The position numbers were made by a program, and so were the translations under genes. Shown in pieces: positions 23,701-30,677 of a stretch of 30,677 nt of DNA (within the stretch, counting starts at the first letter, position 1; every line of letters begins with the position of its first letter). The stretch covers positions 1 through 30,677 of the forward strand of contig NZ_JPYA01000071.1 of NCBI RefSeq assembly GCF_000750005.1, given 5' to 3'. A model generated the notes under the pieces. That model searched no databases. It was not told the origin of the DNA and saw nothing but the letters and a program-made list of their open reading frames with translations. Origin of the DNA: Geobacillus icigianus (GTDB lineage Bacteria; Bacillota; Bacilli; Bacillales; Anoxybacillaceae).

Positions 23701-25593
23701 TTGGACGTAACAAAAATTGACCATCCGCGCGTCGTGAAAACGATGTCCATCTCCGAACTGAAACAATTGAGCGCCGACATCCGGCGGTTTTTAATTGAAA
23801 AGCTGTCGAAAACCGGCGGGCATATCGGTCCGAATTTAGGCGTCGTGGAGTTGACGATCGCCCTCCATCGGGAGTTTGACAGCCCGAAGGACAAGCTCAT
23901 TTGGGATGTCGGCCATCAGTCATACGTGCATAAAATTTTGACCGGGCGCGCTGCCGAGTTTGATACGCTCCGGCAATACAAAGGGCTGTCCGGGTTTCCG
24001 AAGCGAAGTGAAAGCGAGCACGACGTCTGGGAAACAGGCCATAGCTCGACATCGCTGTCAGCGGCGATGGGAATGGCCATCGCCCGCGACTTAAAAGGAA
24101 CCAATGAATACATCGTCCCGATTATCGGCGACGGGGCGCTCACCGGCGGCATGGCGCTGGAGGCGCTCAACCATATCGGCCATGAAAAAACGGATATGAT
24201 CGTCATTTTAAACGATAATGAAATGTCGATCGCCCCGAACGTCGGGGCGCTGCATAACGTTCTTGGCCGGCTGCGCACCGCCGGCAAATACCAATGGGTG
24301 AAAGATGAGCTCGAGCTGCTGCTCAAGCGCATCCCGGCGGTGGGCGGCAAGCTGGCAGCGACGGCCGAACGGCTGAAAGACAGCTTGAAATATTTGCTCG
24401 TTTCCGGTGTTTTTTTTGAAGAGCTCGGGTTCACGTATTTGGGGCCGGTCGACGGTCACGATTTTGAAGACTTGCTCGAGAATTTGCGCTATGCAAAAAA
24501 AATGAAGGGCCCGGTGCTCGTGCATGTGATCACAAAGAAAGGGAAAGGCTACAGCCCGGCGGAAAATGACAAAATCGGAACGTGGCACGGAACGGGGCCA
24601 TACAAAATCGAAACCGGCACGTTTGTCAAAACGAAGGAAGCCGGCCCGTCTTGGAGCGCGTTGGTCAGCGAAACGGTGCGCCGGCTCGCTCGCACTGATC
24701 CGCGCATTGTCGCCATTACCCCGGCCATGCCGGTCGGCTCGAAGTTGGAAGGGTTTGCAAGCGAGTTTCCGGAGCGGATGTTTGATGTCGGCATTGCCGA
24801 ACAGCACGCGACGACGCTGGCGGCCGGGCTGGCGACGCAAGGGATGAAGCCGTTTTTGGCCATTTATTCAACGTTTTTGCAGCGCGCGTACGACCAAGTC
24901 GTTCACGACGTCTGTCGGCAAAACGTAAACGTCTTTTTCGCCATCGACCGGGCCGGATTGGTCGGCGCTGACGGCGAAACGCACCAAGGGGTATTTGATA
25001 TCGCGTTTTTGCGCCATGTGCCGAACTTAGTGTTGATGATGCCAAAAGACGAAAACGAAGGTCAGCACATGGTGTATACGGCTATCCGCTATGACGGCGG
25101 GCCGATCGCCATGCGGTTCCCGCGCGGCAACGGACTTGGCGTGCCGCTTGACGAGGAGCTGAAAGAAATTCCGATCGGGACGTGGGAAGTGTTGCGCGAC
25201 GGTCATGACGCGGCGATTTTGACGTTTGGCACGACGGTTTCAATGGCGCTCGAGGCCGCCGAGGAGCTGGCGAAAGACGGAATGTCTGTCAAGGTGGTGA
25301 ACGCTCGTTTTATCAAACCGATGGATGAGACGATGCTTCACGATCTGCTTGAGCGTCGCCTGCCGATTTTAACGGTCGAAGAGGCGGTGCTGCAAGGCGG
25401 GTTTGGCAGTGCGGTCTTGGAGTTTGCCCATGATCATGGCTATCACGGAGCGGTCATCGAGCGGATGGGGATTCCCGACCGCTTTATCGAGCACGGCAGC
25501 GTTGGCGAGCTGCTCCGGGAAATCGGGCTGACGGCGGCTCATATCGTCGACCGGATCAAAACGATGGCGCCAAGAAAACAGAAAAGGGCTTGA
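23701..25593 (+). CDS. dxs: 1-deoxy-D-xylulose-5-phosphate synthase
   Basis: Thiamine-diphosphate enzyme joining pyruvate and glyceraldehyde 3-phosphate; entry step of the MEP isoprenoid pathway, which supplies the precursors used by the neighbouring IspA. The 630-residue protein shows the ThDP/Mg motif from GDG (143-145) to Asn173, the transketolase central domain with [10 protein letters not shown], and a C-terminal domain. It starts with TTG after GCGAGTGATC, a modest ribosome-binding site. A TATAAT at 23631-23636 may be the -10 element of its own promoter, but the -35 region is poor. It overlaps or abuts tlyA, which follows at once. Confidence 0.97.
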   Translation: MDVTKIDHPRVVKTMSISELKQLSADIRRFLIEKLSKTGGHIGPNLGVVELTIALHREFDSPKDKLIWDVGHQSYVHKILTGRAAEFDTLRQYKGLSGFPKRSESEHDVWETGHSSTSLSAAMGMAIARDLKGTNEYIVPIIGDGALTGGMALEALNHIGHEKTDMIVILNDNEMSIAPNVGALHNVLGRLRTAGKYQWVKDELELLLKRIPAVGGKLAATAERLKDSLKYLLVSGVFFEELGFTYLGPVDGHDFEDLLENLRYAKKMKGPVLVHVITKKGKGYSPAENDKIGTWHGTGPYKIETGTFVKTKEAGPSWSALVSETVRRLARTDPRIVAITPAMPVGSKLEGFASEFPERMFDVGIAEQHATTLAAGLATQGMKPFLAIYSTFLQRAYDQVVHDVCRQNVNVFFAIDRAGLVGADGETHQGVFDIAFLRHVPNLVLMMPKDENEGQHMVYTAIRYDGGPIAMRFPRGNGLGVPLDEELKEIPIGTWEVLRDGHDAAILTFGTTVSMALEAAEELAKDGMSVKVVNARFIKPMDETMLHDLLERRLPILTVEEAVLQGGFGSAVLEFAHDHGYHGAVIERMGIPDRFIEHGSVGELLREIGLTAAHIVDRIKTMAPRKQKRA

Positions 25594-25598
25594 AGACG

Positions 25599-26447
25599 AT
25601 GAAGGAAAGAAAAGAACGAATCGATGTGCTGCTCGTGGAACGAGGATTGGCGGAAACGCGGGAAAAAGCGAAGCGGGCGGTCATGGCCGGGCTCGTCTAT
25701 GCGAACGGCGTCCGGCTCGAAAAACCGGGGGAAAAGGTGCCGGCCGACATCCCGCTCGAGGTGAAGGGCAATCCGCTCCCGTATGTCAGCCGCGGCGGTT
25801 TGAAATTGGAAAAGGCGCTGCGCGACTTTCAAATCGATATCGAAAACAAAATCGTTCTCGATATCGGGGCGTCAACGGGAGGGTTTACCGACTGCGCCTT
25901 GCAGCATGGGGCGAGGCTGTCGTATGCCGTGGACGTCGGCTACAACCAGCTCGCTTGGAAGCTGCGCCAAGACGAGCGCGTTGTCGTGATGGAGCGGACC
26001 AACTTTCGTTACGTGACGCCCGACTTGTTTACAAAGGGGCTGCCGGAAGTGGCCGTCATTGATGTATCATTTATTTCGCTTCGCCTTATTTTGCCGGTTG
26101 TCAAAACGGTACTCGTGCCCGGCGGCGATGTCGTCGCCCTTGTCAAACCCCAGTTTGAAGCCGGTAAGGAGCACGTCGGCAAAAAAGGCATCGTCCGCGA
26201 CCCCCGCATTCATCAAGACGTGTTGGAATCGATCGTTCGCTTTGCTTGCCAGCAAGGGTTTGACGTCGTTCATCTGTCGTATTCGCCGATCACCGGCGGT
26301 GACGGCAACATTGAGTTTTTGCTGCACGCCGTCTATCCCGGTGAAGACCGAGAGGGAGAAAACCGCCTAGCAGCGCCGATCGCGGATGTGGTGAGCGAGG
26401 CGCACGCCTGTTTGCGCGCTGGAGAGGTGCAGGGAAGCGGCCAGTAG
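25599..26447 (+). CDS. tlyA: TlyA-family 16S/23S rRNA methyltransferase-like protein (YqxC)
   Basis: The 282-residue protein has an N-terminal S4 RNA-binding domain (about 4-62) followed by a FtsJ/RrmJ-like SAM methyltransferase domain with motif [16 protein letters not shown] (about 83-97). TlyA of mycobacteria makes 2'-O-methylcytidine in both rRNAs; activity of the Bacillus YqxC protein is inferred by family. The frame opens with a TTG overlapping the dxs stop (25590), but the ATG at 25599 has AAAAGGG at workable spacing and gives the family start [23 protein letters not shown]. It is followed by ahrC, as in B. subtilis. Confidence 0.9.
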   Translation: MKERKERIDVLLVERGLAETREKAKRAVMAGLVYANGVRLEKPGEKVPADIPLEVKGNPLPYVSRGGLKLEKALRDFQIDIENKIVLDIGASTGGFTDCALQHGARLSYAVDVGYNQLAWKLRQDERVVVMERTNFRYVTPDLFTKGLPEVAVIDVSFISLRLILPVVKTVLVPGGDVVALVKPQFEAGKEHVGKKGIVRDPRIHQDVLESIVRFACQQGFDVVHLSYSPITGGDGNIEFLLHAVYPGEDREGENRLAAPIADVVSEAHACLRAGEVQGSGQ

Positions 26448-26497
26448 GCGGGCTACAAAACCGGTTTCATCGCGGAAAGAGCAGGAGGTGGCCGAAT

Positions 26498-26947
26498 GTG
26501 AACAAAGGACAAAGGCATATTAAAATTCGCGAAATCATTATGAACAACGACATCGAGACGCAGGACGAGCTCGTTGACCGGCTGAGGGAAGCCGGCTTTC
26601 GCGTGACGCAAGCAACCGTCTCGCGCGATATTAAAGAGATGCAGCTTGTCAAGGTGCCGATGGCCAACGGACGGTACAAATACAGCCTGCCGTCTGACCA
26701 GCGCTTCAATCCGCTGCAAAAGCTGAAGCGGGCGCTTGTCGATGTGTTTGTCAAGCTCGATGGGGCGGGCAATTTGCTCGTGTTGCGAACGCTGCCGGGC
26801 AACGCCCATGCCATCGGCGTCCTGCTCGATCATTTGGATTGGAACGAAATCGTCGGAACGATTTGCGGTGACGATACGTGCCTCATTATTTGCCGGACGT
26901 CGAAAGACGCGAACAAAGTATCCCGCCAGCTGCTTTCCATGCTCTAA
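26498..26947 (+). CDS. ahrC: Arginine repressor ArgR/AhrC
   Basis: Hexameric arginine-dependent repressor of arginine biosynthesis and activator of catabolism. The 149-residue protein has an N-terminal winged helix (about 1-70, with [12 protein letters not shown] as recognition region) and a C-terminal arginine-binding/hexamerisation domain containing GTICGDDT. It starts with GTG after AGGAGGTG, and an out-of-frame ATG overlaps the start by one base. No clear ARG box was seen next to its own start. In Firmicutes this gene is usually linked to recN and the dxs cluster rather than to arg genes, as here. Confidence 0.96.
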   Translation: MNKGQRHIKIREIIMNNDIETQDELVDRLREAGFRVTQATVSRDIKEMQLVKVPMANGRYKYSLPSDQRFNPLQKLKRALVDVFVKLDGAGNLLVLRTLPGNAHAIGVLLDHLDWNEIVGTICGDDTCLIICRTSKDANKVSRQLLSML

Positions 26948-27116
26948 AAGGTTGGTGAAAAACCGCTGTTTGCCTTGATCGATGATGGAACGCGTGAACA
27001 TAGAAGCTGATGCAGCCAGTTTTTCTATTTGAGAAACGATTCCAAGAAGCGGTTGCGTGAGTCAATCACCGGCCCCCTAAAAAGCCGTTGATGAGACGAA
27101 TGTTCAAAGCGATCGG

Positions 27117-27145
27117 TTCACCGATTCGAACATATGTGCTATAAT
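27117..27145 (+). promoter_or_regulatory. recN promoter with candidate LexA (DinR) box
   Basis: TTCACC, a 17-bp spacer, then TATAAT preceded by TGC (extended -10). Within the spacer CGAAC-ATAT-GTGCT (27127-27140) matches the Bacillus LexA consensus CGAACNNNNGTTCG at 8 of 10 specified bases and abuts the -10 element, where a repressor would block polymerase. The other bases of the 237-bp ahrC-recN spacer show nothing I can name. Confidence 0.55.
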
Positions 27146-27184
27146 GGGTAGGGAGAACGGATCGGACAGGCAAGGAGTGATGGA

Positions 27185-28906
27185 ATGCTCGCGGAACTGT
27201 CGATTAAAAATTTTGCCATTATCGAGTCGCTCTCGCTGTCGTTCGACAAAGGACTGACCGTGTTGACCGGGGAAACCGGGGCGGGCAAATCGATCATCAT
27301 CGATGCGATTCATCTGTTGATCGGCGGCCGCGGTTCCGCCGAATTCGTCCGCTTCGGCGCGGAAAAGGCAGAAATCGAAGGGCTGTTTTTGCTTGACGAT
27401 GACCGCCATCCGTGCTGCCAAACATGCGCCGATGCCGGCATTGATGTGAGCGATGGAATGGTGGTGCTGCGTCGCGACATCTTAGCCAATGGAAAAAGTG
27501 TCTGCCGCATCAACGGCAAACTGGTGACGACGGCGACCTTGCGCGAAATCGGGGCGACGTTGGTGGACATCCACGGTCAGCACGAACATCAAGAGCTGAT
27601 GGACCCGGCGCGCCATCTGCCGCTGCTCGACGAATTTGGCGGCGCTGAAACGGCGGCGGCGCTCGCCGCTTACCGCGCTGTATATGAGCGGTACGAAACA
27701 TTGGTGAAAAAAATCAAAAAACTGAGTGAAAACGAACAGCAAATGGCGCATCGTCTCGATTTGCTGACGTTTCAGCTGCGCGAAATCGAGCAGGCGGCGC
27801 TCGAGCCGGGCGAAGACGAACGGCTGATGGAAGAGAAAGTGCGCATCGCCAACTTCCAAAAAATTTACACGGCGATCCAGCGAAGCTATGAAGCGCTAGC
27901 CGGCGAGGGCCGCGGTCTCGATTCGATCGGGGAAGCGATGCGCCAGCTCGCCGATGTCGCCGCCATGGACGCCGCCCTCAAAGAGGCGCACGATGCGACC
28001 GCGAACAGCTACTATTTGCTCGAAGAGGTCCTGTACAAGCTGCGCGATCAGCTCGAGGAACTCGAGTATGACCCGCTGCGGCTCGATGCCATTGAAAGCC
28101 GCCTCGCCGACATTCAACAACTGAAGCGGAAATACGGGGCGACGATCGCCGACATTTTGCAATATGCCGAGACGATCGCCGAAGAAATCGAAGCGATCGA
28201 AAACCGCGAAACGCATGTGCACGAGCTCGAGCGGCAGCTGGCTGCGGTAACCGATGAATTGCTCGCCGAGGCGAAGCGGCTGACCAACGTTCGGCAGGCG
28301 CACGCCCGGCAGTTGTGCGAGCGCATTCACCAAGAGCTGAAAGACTTGTATATGGACAAAACGAAGTTTGACATCGTCTTTGCGAAGCGGGAAGGCCCGC
28401 TTGACGCCCCGCTGGTCGACGGCGTGCCGGTCAAGTTTCACGAAGACGGCGTCGACGTTGTCGAGTTTTACCTTTCCACGAACGTCGGCGAACCGCTGAA
28501 ACCGCTCGCGAAAGTGGCTTCCGGCGGCGAGCTGTCGCGCATCATGCTCGCCCTAAAAACGATTTTTTCCAAGCATCAAGGCGTCACATCGATCATTTTC
28601 GATGAAGTCGATACCGGGGTGAGCGGCCGCGTCGCCCAAGCGATGGCGGAAAAAATTTACCGCATCGCCAACCAGTCGCAAGTGCTGTGCATTTCGCACT
28701 TGCCTCAAGTCGCGGCGATGGCCGACACCCATTTGCTGATCGCCAAGGAAACGGACGGGGAGCGGACGAAAACGGTCGTGAGAAAGCTGGATGAAGAAGA
28801 AAAAGTGAAAGAGATCGGCCGCATGATTTCCGGCGTGGAGATGACGGAATTGACGAAACGGCACGCCAAAGAGCTGCTCGAATTGGCGGCGAAAATGAAA
28901 CAATAA
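27185..28906 (+). CDS. recN: DNA repair protein RecN
   Basis: SMC-like ATPase that acts early at double-strand breaks. The 573-residue protein has Walker A GETGAGKS (29-36), a long coiled-coil centre (about 150-370), the signature VASGGELSR and Walker B IIFDEVDTGVSG near the C-terminus, and the ISHLPQVAA switch. Length is normal. AAGGAGTG precedes the ATG. It has its own promoter with a LexA-like site, fitting damage induction, but LexA control of recN is an inference here. Confidence 0.96.
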   Translation: MLAELSIKNFAIIESLSLSFDKGLTVLTGETGAGKSIIIDAIHLLIGGRGSAEFVRFGAEKAEIEGLFLLDDDRHPCCQTCADAGIDVSDGMVVLRRDILANGKSVCRINGKLVTTATLREIGATLVDIHGQHEHQELMDPARHLPLLDEFGGAETAAALAAYRAVYERYETLVKKIKKLSENEQQMAHRLDLLTFQLREIEQAALEPGEDERLMEEKVRIANFQKIYTAIQRSYEALAGEGRGLDSIGEAMRQLADVAAMDAALKEAHDATANSYYLLEEVLYKLRDQLEELEYDPLRLDAIESRLADIQQLKRKYGATIADILQYAETIAEEIEAIENRETHVHELERQLAAVTDELLAEAKRLTNVRQAHARQLCERIHQELKDLYMDKTKFDIVFAKREGPLDAPLVDGVPVKFHEDGVDVVEFYLSTNVGEPLKPLAKVASGGELSRIMLALKTIFSKHQGVTSIIFDEVDTGVSGRVAQAMAEKIYRIANQSQVLCISHLPQVAAMADTHLLIAKETDGERTKTVVRKLDEEEKVKEIGRMISGVEMTELTKRHAKELLELAAKMKQ

Positions 28907-28933
28907 GCCGCCCGGCGAGGAGGGAAATTCACG

Positions 28934-29107
28934 TTGAAATGCCCGGTCAAGGGCGAAAATAAAACAAAGAAAGGCCCGGCTTTTGGTTGCTTGAGGCGGG
29001 CCGGTTTTGGACGTGCGAGCTGCCCGGATGCAACATCCATTCCGGGCAGCTTTTTTATGTTGGCGGCGATTATATTTTCCCCCGTTCAGGCAAAATTAAA
29101 ACTGTAA
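28934..29107 (+). CDS. Small ORF between recN and spoIVB, doubtful
   Basis: A 57-codon frame starting with TTG, nine bases after a strong GAGGAGGG. The product is basic with a hydrophobic tail and resembles nothing I know. It runs straight through a GC-rich hairpin (28973-29002) and through the perfect terminator at 29018-29056, which makes expression of the full frame unlikely. An ATG two bases after the TTG codon opens a frame of only seven codons. The ribosome-binding site could be chance or the remnant of a lost gene. Confidence 0.15.
   Translation: MKCPVKGENKTKKGPAFGCLRRAGFGRASCPDATSIPGSFFMLAAIIFSPVQAKLKL
29018..29056 (+). terminator. Terminator of recN
   Basis: A perfect 11-bp stem (29018-29028 with 29041-29051), a 12-nt loop and a run of six T. 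A smaller hairpin GGCCCG/CGGGCC (28973-28978 with 28997-29002) lies just before it. Confidence 0.93.
29068..29098 (+). promoter_or_regulatory. Candidate sigma-F promoter of spoIVB
   Basis: GATTA, a 16-bp spacer, then GGCAAAATTA. The -10 element fits the sigma-F pattern GGNRANANTW at every position and the -35 element fits GYWTA at 4 of 5. B. subtilis spoIVB is transcribed in the forespore by sigma-F and sigma-G. Confidence 0.55.
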
Positions 29108-29151
29108 CCGTTTTTGCATGGTGTAGGCGGGAGCGAGGAGAGTGAACGACA

Positions 29152-30447
29152 TTGAAGAAAGAGATGGCGCGAACAATCGCAGGAGTGCTGCTCCTTGGCA
29201 TCATAACGGCCATCGGGTTGTCCAAGCCGATGAAGGAATATGGGCAAATCCCGAAACAGCTTGTTCTGTTTGAAGGTGATGCGGTCAAATGGAACACCGC
29301 CTCCCTTCCAGCGCAAGCGGCCGTGAATGTACAAAACGCTCCCGAAACGCTCGAAGTCGAGCAGAAAAACGGTTCATTGGCAGTCAAGGCGAAACGGCGC
29401 GGACAAGGAACAATGGTGCTTGAAGTCGCCGGGATGCCGATTAAGCAAGTGGATGTCAAGGTGCTGCCGACGCTCAAAGTCATTCCCGGCGGGCAATCGA
29501 TCGGCGTCAAGCTCAATACGGTCGGCGTCCTTGTCGTCGGCTACCATCTTGTTGAAACCGACCATGGAAAACAATCGCCGGGCGAAGCGGCCGGCATCCA
29601 AGTCGGCGACATCATTACCGGCATCAATGGCCAAAAAATTGAAAACATGAGCGACCTCTCCCCTTTCATTGAGGAAGCCGGAAAAACAGGAAAACCGCTT
29701 CATCTGCAAATCCTGCGCGATCAGCACGCCATGACGGCGAAGCTCGTTCCGCTGAAAGACAAACACGATGGTGTCTACCGCATCGGCCTCTATATCCGCG
29801 ATTCAGCCGCCGGCATCGGAACGATGACGTTTTATGATCCGAAGTCGAAAACGTACGGGGCGCTTGGCCACGTCATTTCCGATATGGACACGAAAAAGCC
29901 GATCGTTGTCCAAAATGGGCAAATCATGCGCTCGACCGTCACCTCGATTGAAAAAGGAACGAGCGGGAATCCCGGTGAAAAATTGGCCCGCTTTGCCGAC
30001 GGGGAGAAAGTGATCGGCACCATCACCGTCAACAGCCCATTCGGCATTTTCGGCAAACTGACGAAACCGCTGCCGGATGGCCCGATCACCAAGCCGATTC
30101 CTGTCGCTTTGGCCAGTCAAGTGAAGGAAGGGCCAGCGAAAATGCTGACGGTGGTCGAAAACGACAAAGTCGAACAGTTTGACGTGGAAATTGTCAGCAC
30201 CATTCCGCAGAAATTTCCGGCGACCAAAGGCCTCGTGATTCGCGTCACTGACCCGCGTTTGTTGAAGAAAACAGGGGGAATCGTCCAAGGGATGAGCGGC
30301 AGCCCGATCATCCAAGACGGCAAACTTGTCGGCGCCGTCACGCACGTGTTCGTCAATGACCCGACATCCGGCTACGGCGTCCATATCGAATGGATGCTTC
30401 AGCAGGCGGGAATCGATCTATATGGCAACCAAAAGAAAGCGAGCTGA
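29152..30447 (+). CDS. spoIVB: SpoIVB serine peptidase (S55), sigma-K checkpoint
   Basis: Secreted from the forespore into the intermembrane space, where it cleaves SpoIVFA and so releases pro-sigma-K processing in the mother cell. The 431-residue protein has an N-terminal membrane/signal segment (about 7-24), a PDZ domain (about 115-205) and the S55 protease domain with predicted catalytic His240 (GALGHVISD), Asp367 and Ser382 (GMSGSP), matching B. subtilis His236, Asp363 and Ser378. It starts with TTG after GAGGAGAG. It lies directly upstream of the spo0A control region, the usual Bacillus order. Confidence 0.96.
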   Translation: MKKEMARTIAGVLLLGIITAIGLSKPMKEYGQIPKQLVLFEGDAVKWNTASLPAQAAVNVQNAPETLEVEQKNGSLAVKAKRRGQGTMVLEVAGMPIKQVDVKVLPTLKVIPGGQSIGVKLNTVGVLVVGYHLVETDHGKQSPGEAAGIQVGDIITGINGQKIENMSDLSPFIEEAGKTGKPLHLQILRDQHAMTAKLVPLKDKHDGVYRIGLYIRDSAAGIGTMTFYDPKSKTYGALGHVISDMDTKKPIVVQNGQIMRSTVTSIEKGTSGNPGEKLARFADGEKVIGTITVNSPFGIFGKLTKPLPDGPITKPIPVALASQVKEGPAKMLTVVENDKVEQFDVEIVSTIPQKFPATKGLVIRVTDPRLLKKTGGIVQGMSGSPIIQDGKLVGAVTHVFVNDPTSGYGVHIEWMLQQAGIDLYGNQKKAS

Positions 30448-30467
30448 CGATCGTCGGCTCGCTTTTT
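30436..30467 (+). terminator. Terminator of spoIVB
   Basis: Arms 30436-30444 and 30457-30465 pair perfectly, then continue through a T-G pair and GAC/GTC to a 4-nt loop. Five T end the structure. The stop codon lies inside it. Confidence 0.85.
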
Positions 30468-30526
30468 GTCGCGGCTTGCCCAACCGCCCGGCTGTGCGAA
30501 GGACAAGCGAAAAAAAGAAAAAACGA

Positions 30527-30548
30527 GCAAAAATATGGCCATTTTTGC
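30527..30548. repeat. Inverted repeat upstream of the spo0A control region
   Basis: Eight-base perfect arms GCAAAAAT and ATTTTTGC flank ATGGCC. No T tract follows, so a protein-binding site is as likely as a terminator. No regulator is assigned. Confidence 0.45.
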
Positions 30549-30597
30549 ATAGATATTTGGTGAAACATCCGTTAGAATGGAGGTGGGATCACGATTT

Positions 30598-30659
30598 TTC
30601 GACAAACGTCTTTTTTCGAAAAACGAACATTGTCTAATCGACCCGTTTTTTGTTATAAT
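30598..30659 (+). promoter_or_regulatory. spo0A control region: 0A box and sigma-A promoter
   Basis: TTCGACA (30598-30604) is the exact reverse complement of the Spo0A box TGTCGAA, with T-rich/A-rich flanks as in the longer consensus. TGTCTAA (30631-30637) is a 6 of 7 match on the plus strand. TTGTCT (30630-30635), an 18-bp spacer and TATAAT (30654-30659) preceded by TGT form a sigma-A promoter. Gene order in Bacillus places spo0A next. A sigma-H promoter is expected, but only a weak GAAT-containing candidate near 30575 was found. Confidence 0.6.
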
Positions 30660-30677
30660 TTTATTTTCAAAAAAATA

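Noticed and set aside
1..30677. tRNA, rRNA, prophage, transposase or defence genes
   Set aside because: No tRNA-like clover-leaf, no integrase or transposase motif and no block of foreign base composition was seen.

Overview
The window is chromosomal DNA from a moderately GC-rich, endospore-forming Bacillaceae bacterium, most probably Geobacillus or a close relative such as Parageobacillus. Gene content and order from mntR to the spo0A promoter follow the Bacillus subtilis yqh/yqi region almost exactly. The proteins are clearly Bacillus-like, while the codons are strongly GC-biased at third positions. SplB carries its key residues (C90, C94, C97, C140) at the numbering known for Geobacillus SPL. 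Placement at genus level is an inference from these features; no search was run.

Left part (1-5704): an adenosylcobalamin-dependent ribonucleotide reductase (nrdJ) behind a near-consensus NrdR box, a spore cortex hydrolase of the SleL/YaaH type with three LysM domains, a poorly coding 467-bp stretch, and splB, the DNA repair lyase of spores. These genes are not next to mntR in B. subtilis, so this side of the window is rearranged relative to that genome.

Middle part (5820-11864): mntR (manganese regulator), a patatin-like protein (yqhO), the leftward pair yqhQ-yqhP, the membrane protein yqhR, a Xaa-Pro peptidase (yqhT) with efp, and yqhV. The yqhS (aroQ) gene that B. subtilis has between yqhR and yqhT is absent. 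The yqhT leader and the efp-yqhV spacer hold the most unusual non-coding sequence in the window: a foldable leader whose apical loop is complementary to the Shine-Dalgarno region, and a three-copy repeat with complementary ends.

Right part (11989-30447): the complete eight-gene spoIIIA operon (the mother-cell half of the SpoIIIA-SpoIIQ channel), accBC-yqhY (fatty-acid synthesis entry and an Asp23-family partner), nusB-folD-xseA-xseB-ispA (transcription factor, one-carbon metabolism, exonuclease VII, farnesyl diphosphate synthase), dxs-tlyA-ahrC (isoprenoid entry, rRNA methyltransferase-like protein, arginine repressor), recN, and spoIVB (the sigma-K checkpoint protease). The last 80 bp look like the spo0A control region, with an 0A box and a sigma-A promoter; spo0A itself lies beyond the window.

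No tRNA, rRNA, CRISPR array, prophage or intact insertion sequence was recognised. Almost everything is conserved housekeeping or sporulation core. The undescribed material is regulatory and non-coding rather than a new multi-gene system. Non-ATG starts are common (TTG, GTG, and possibly ATT).
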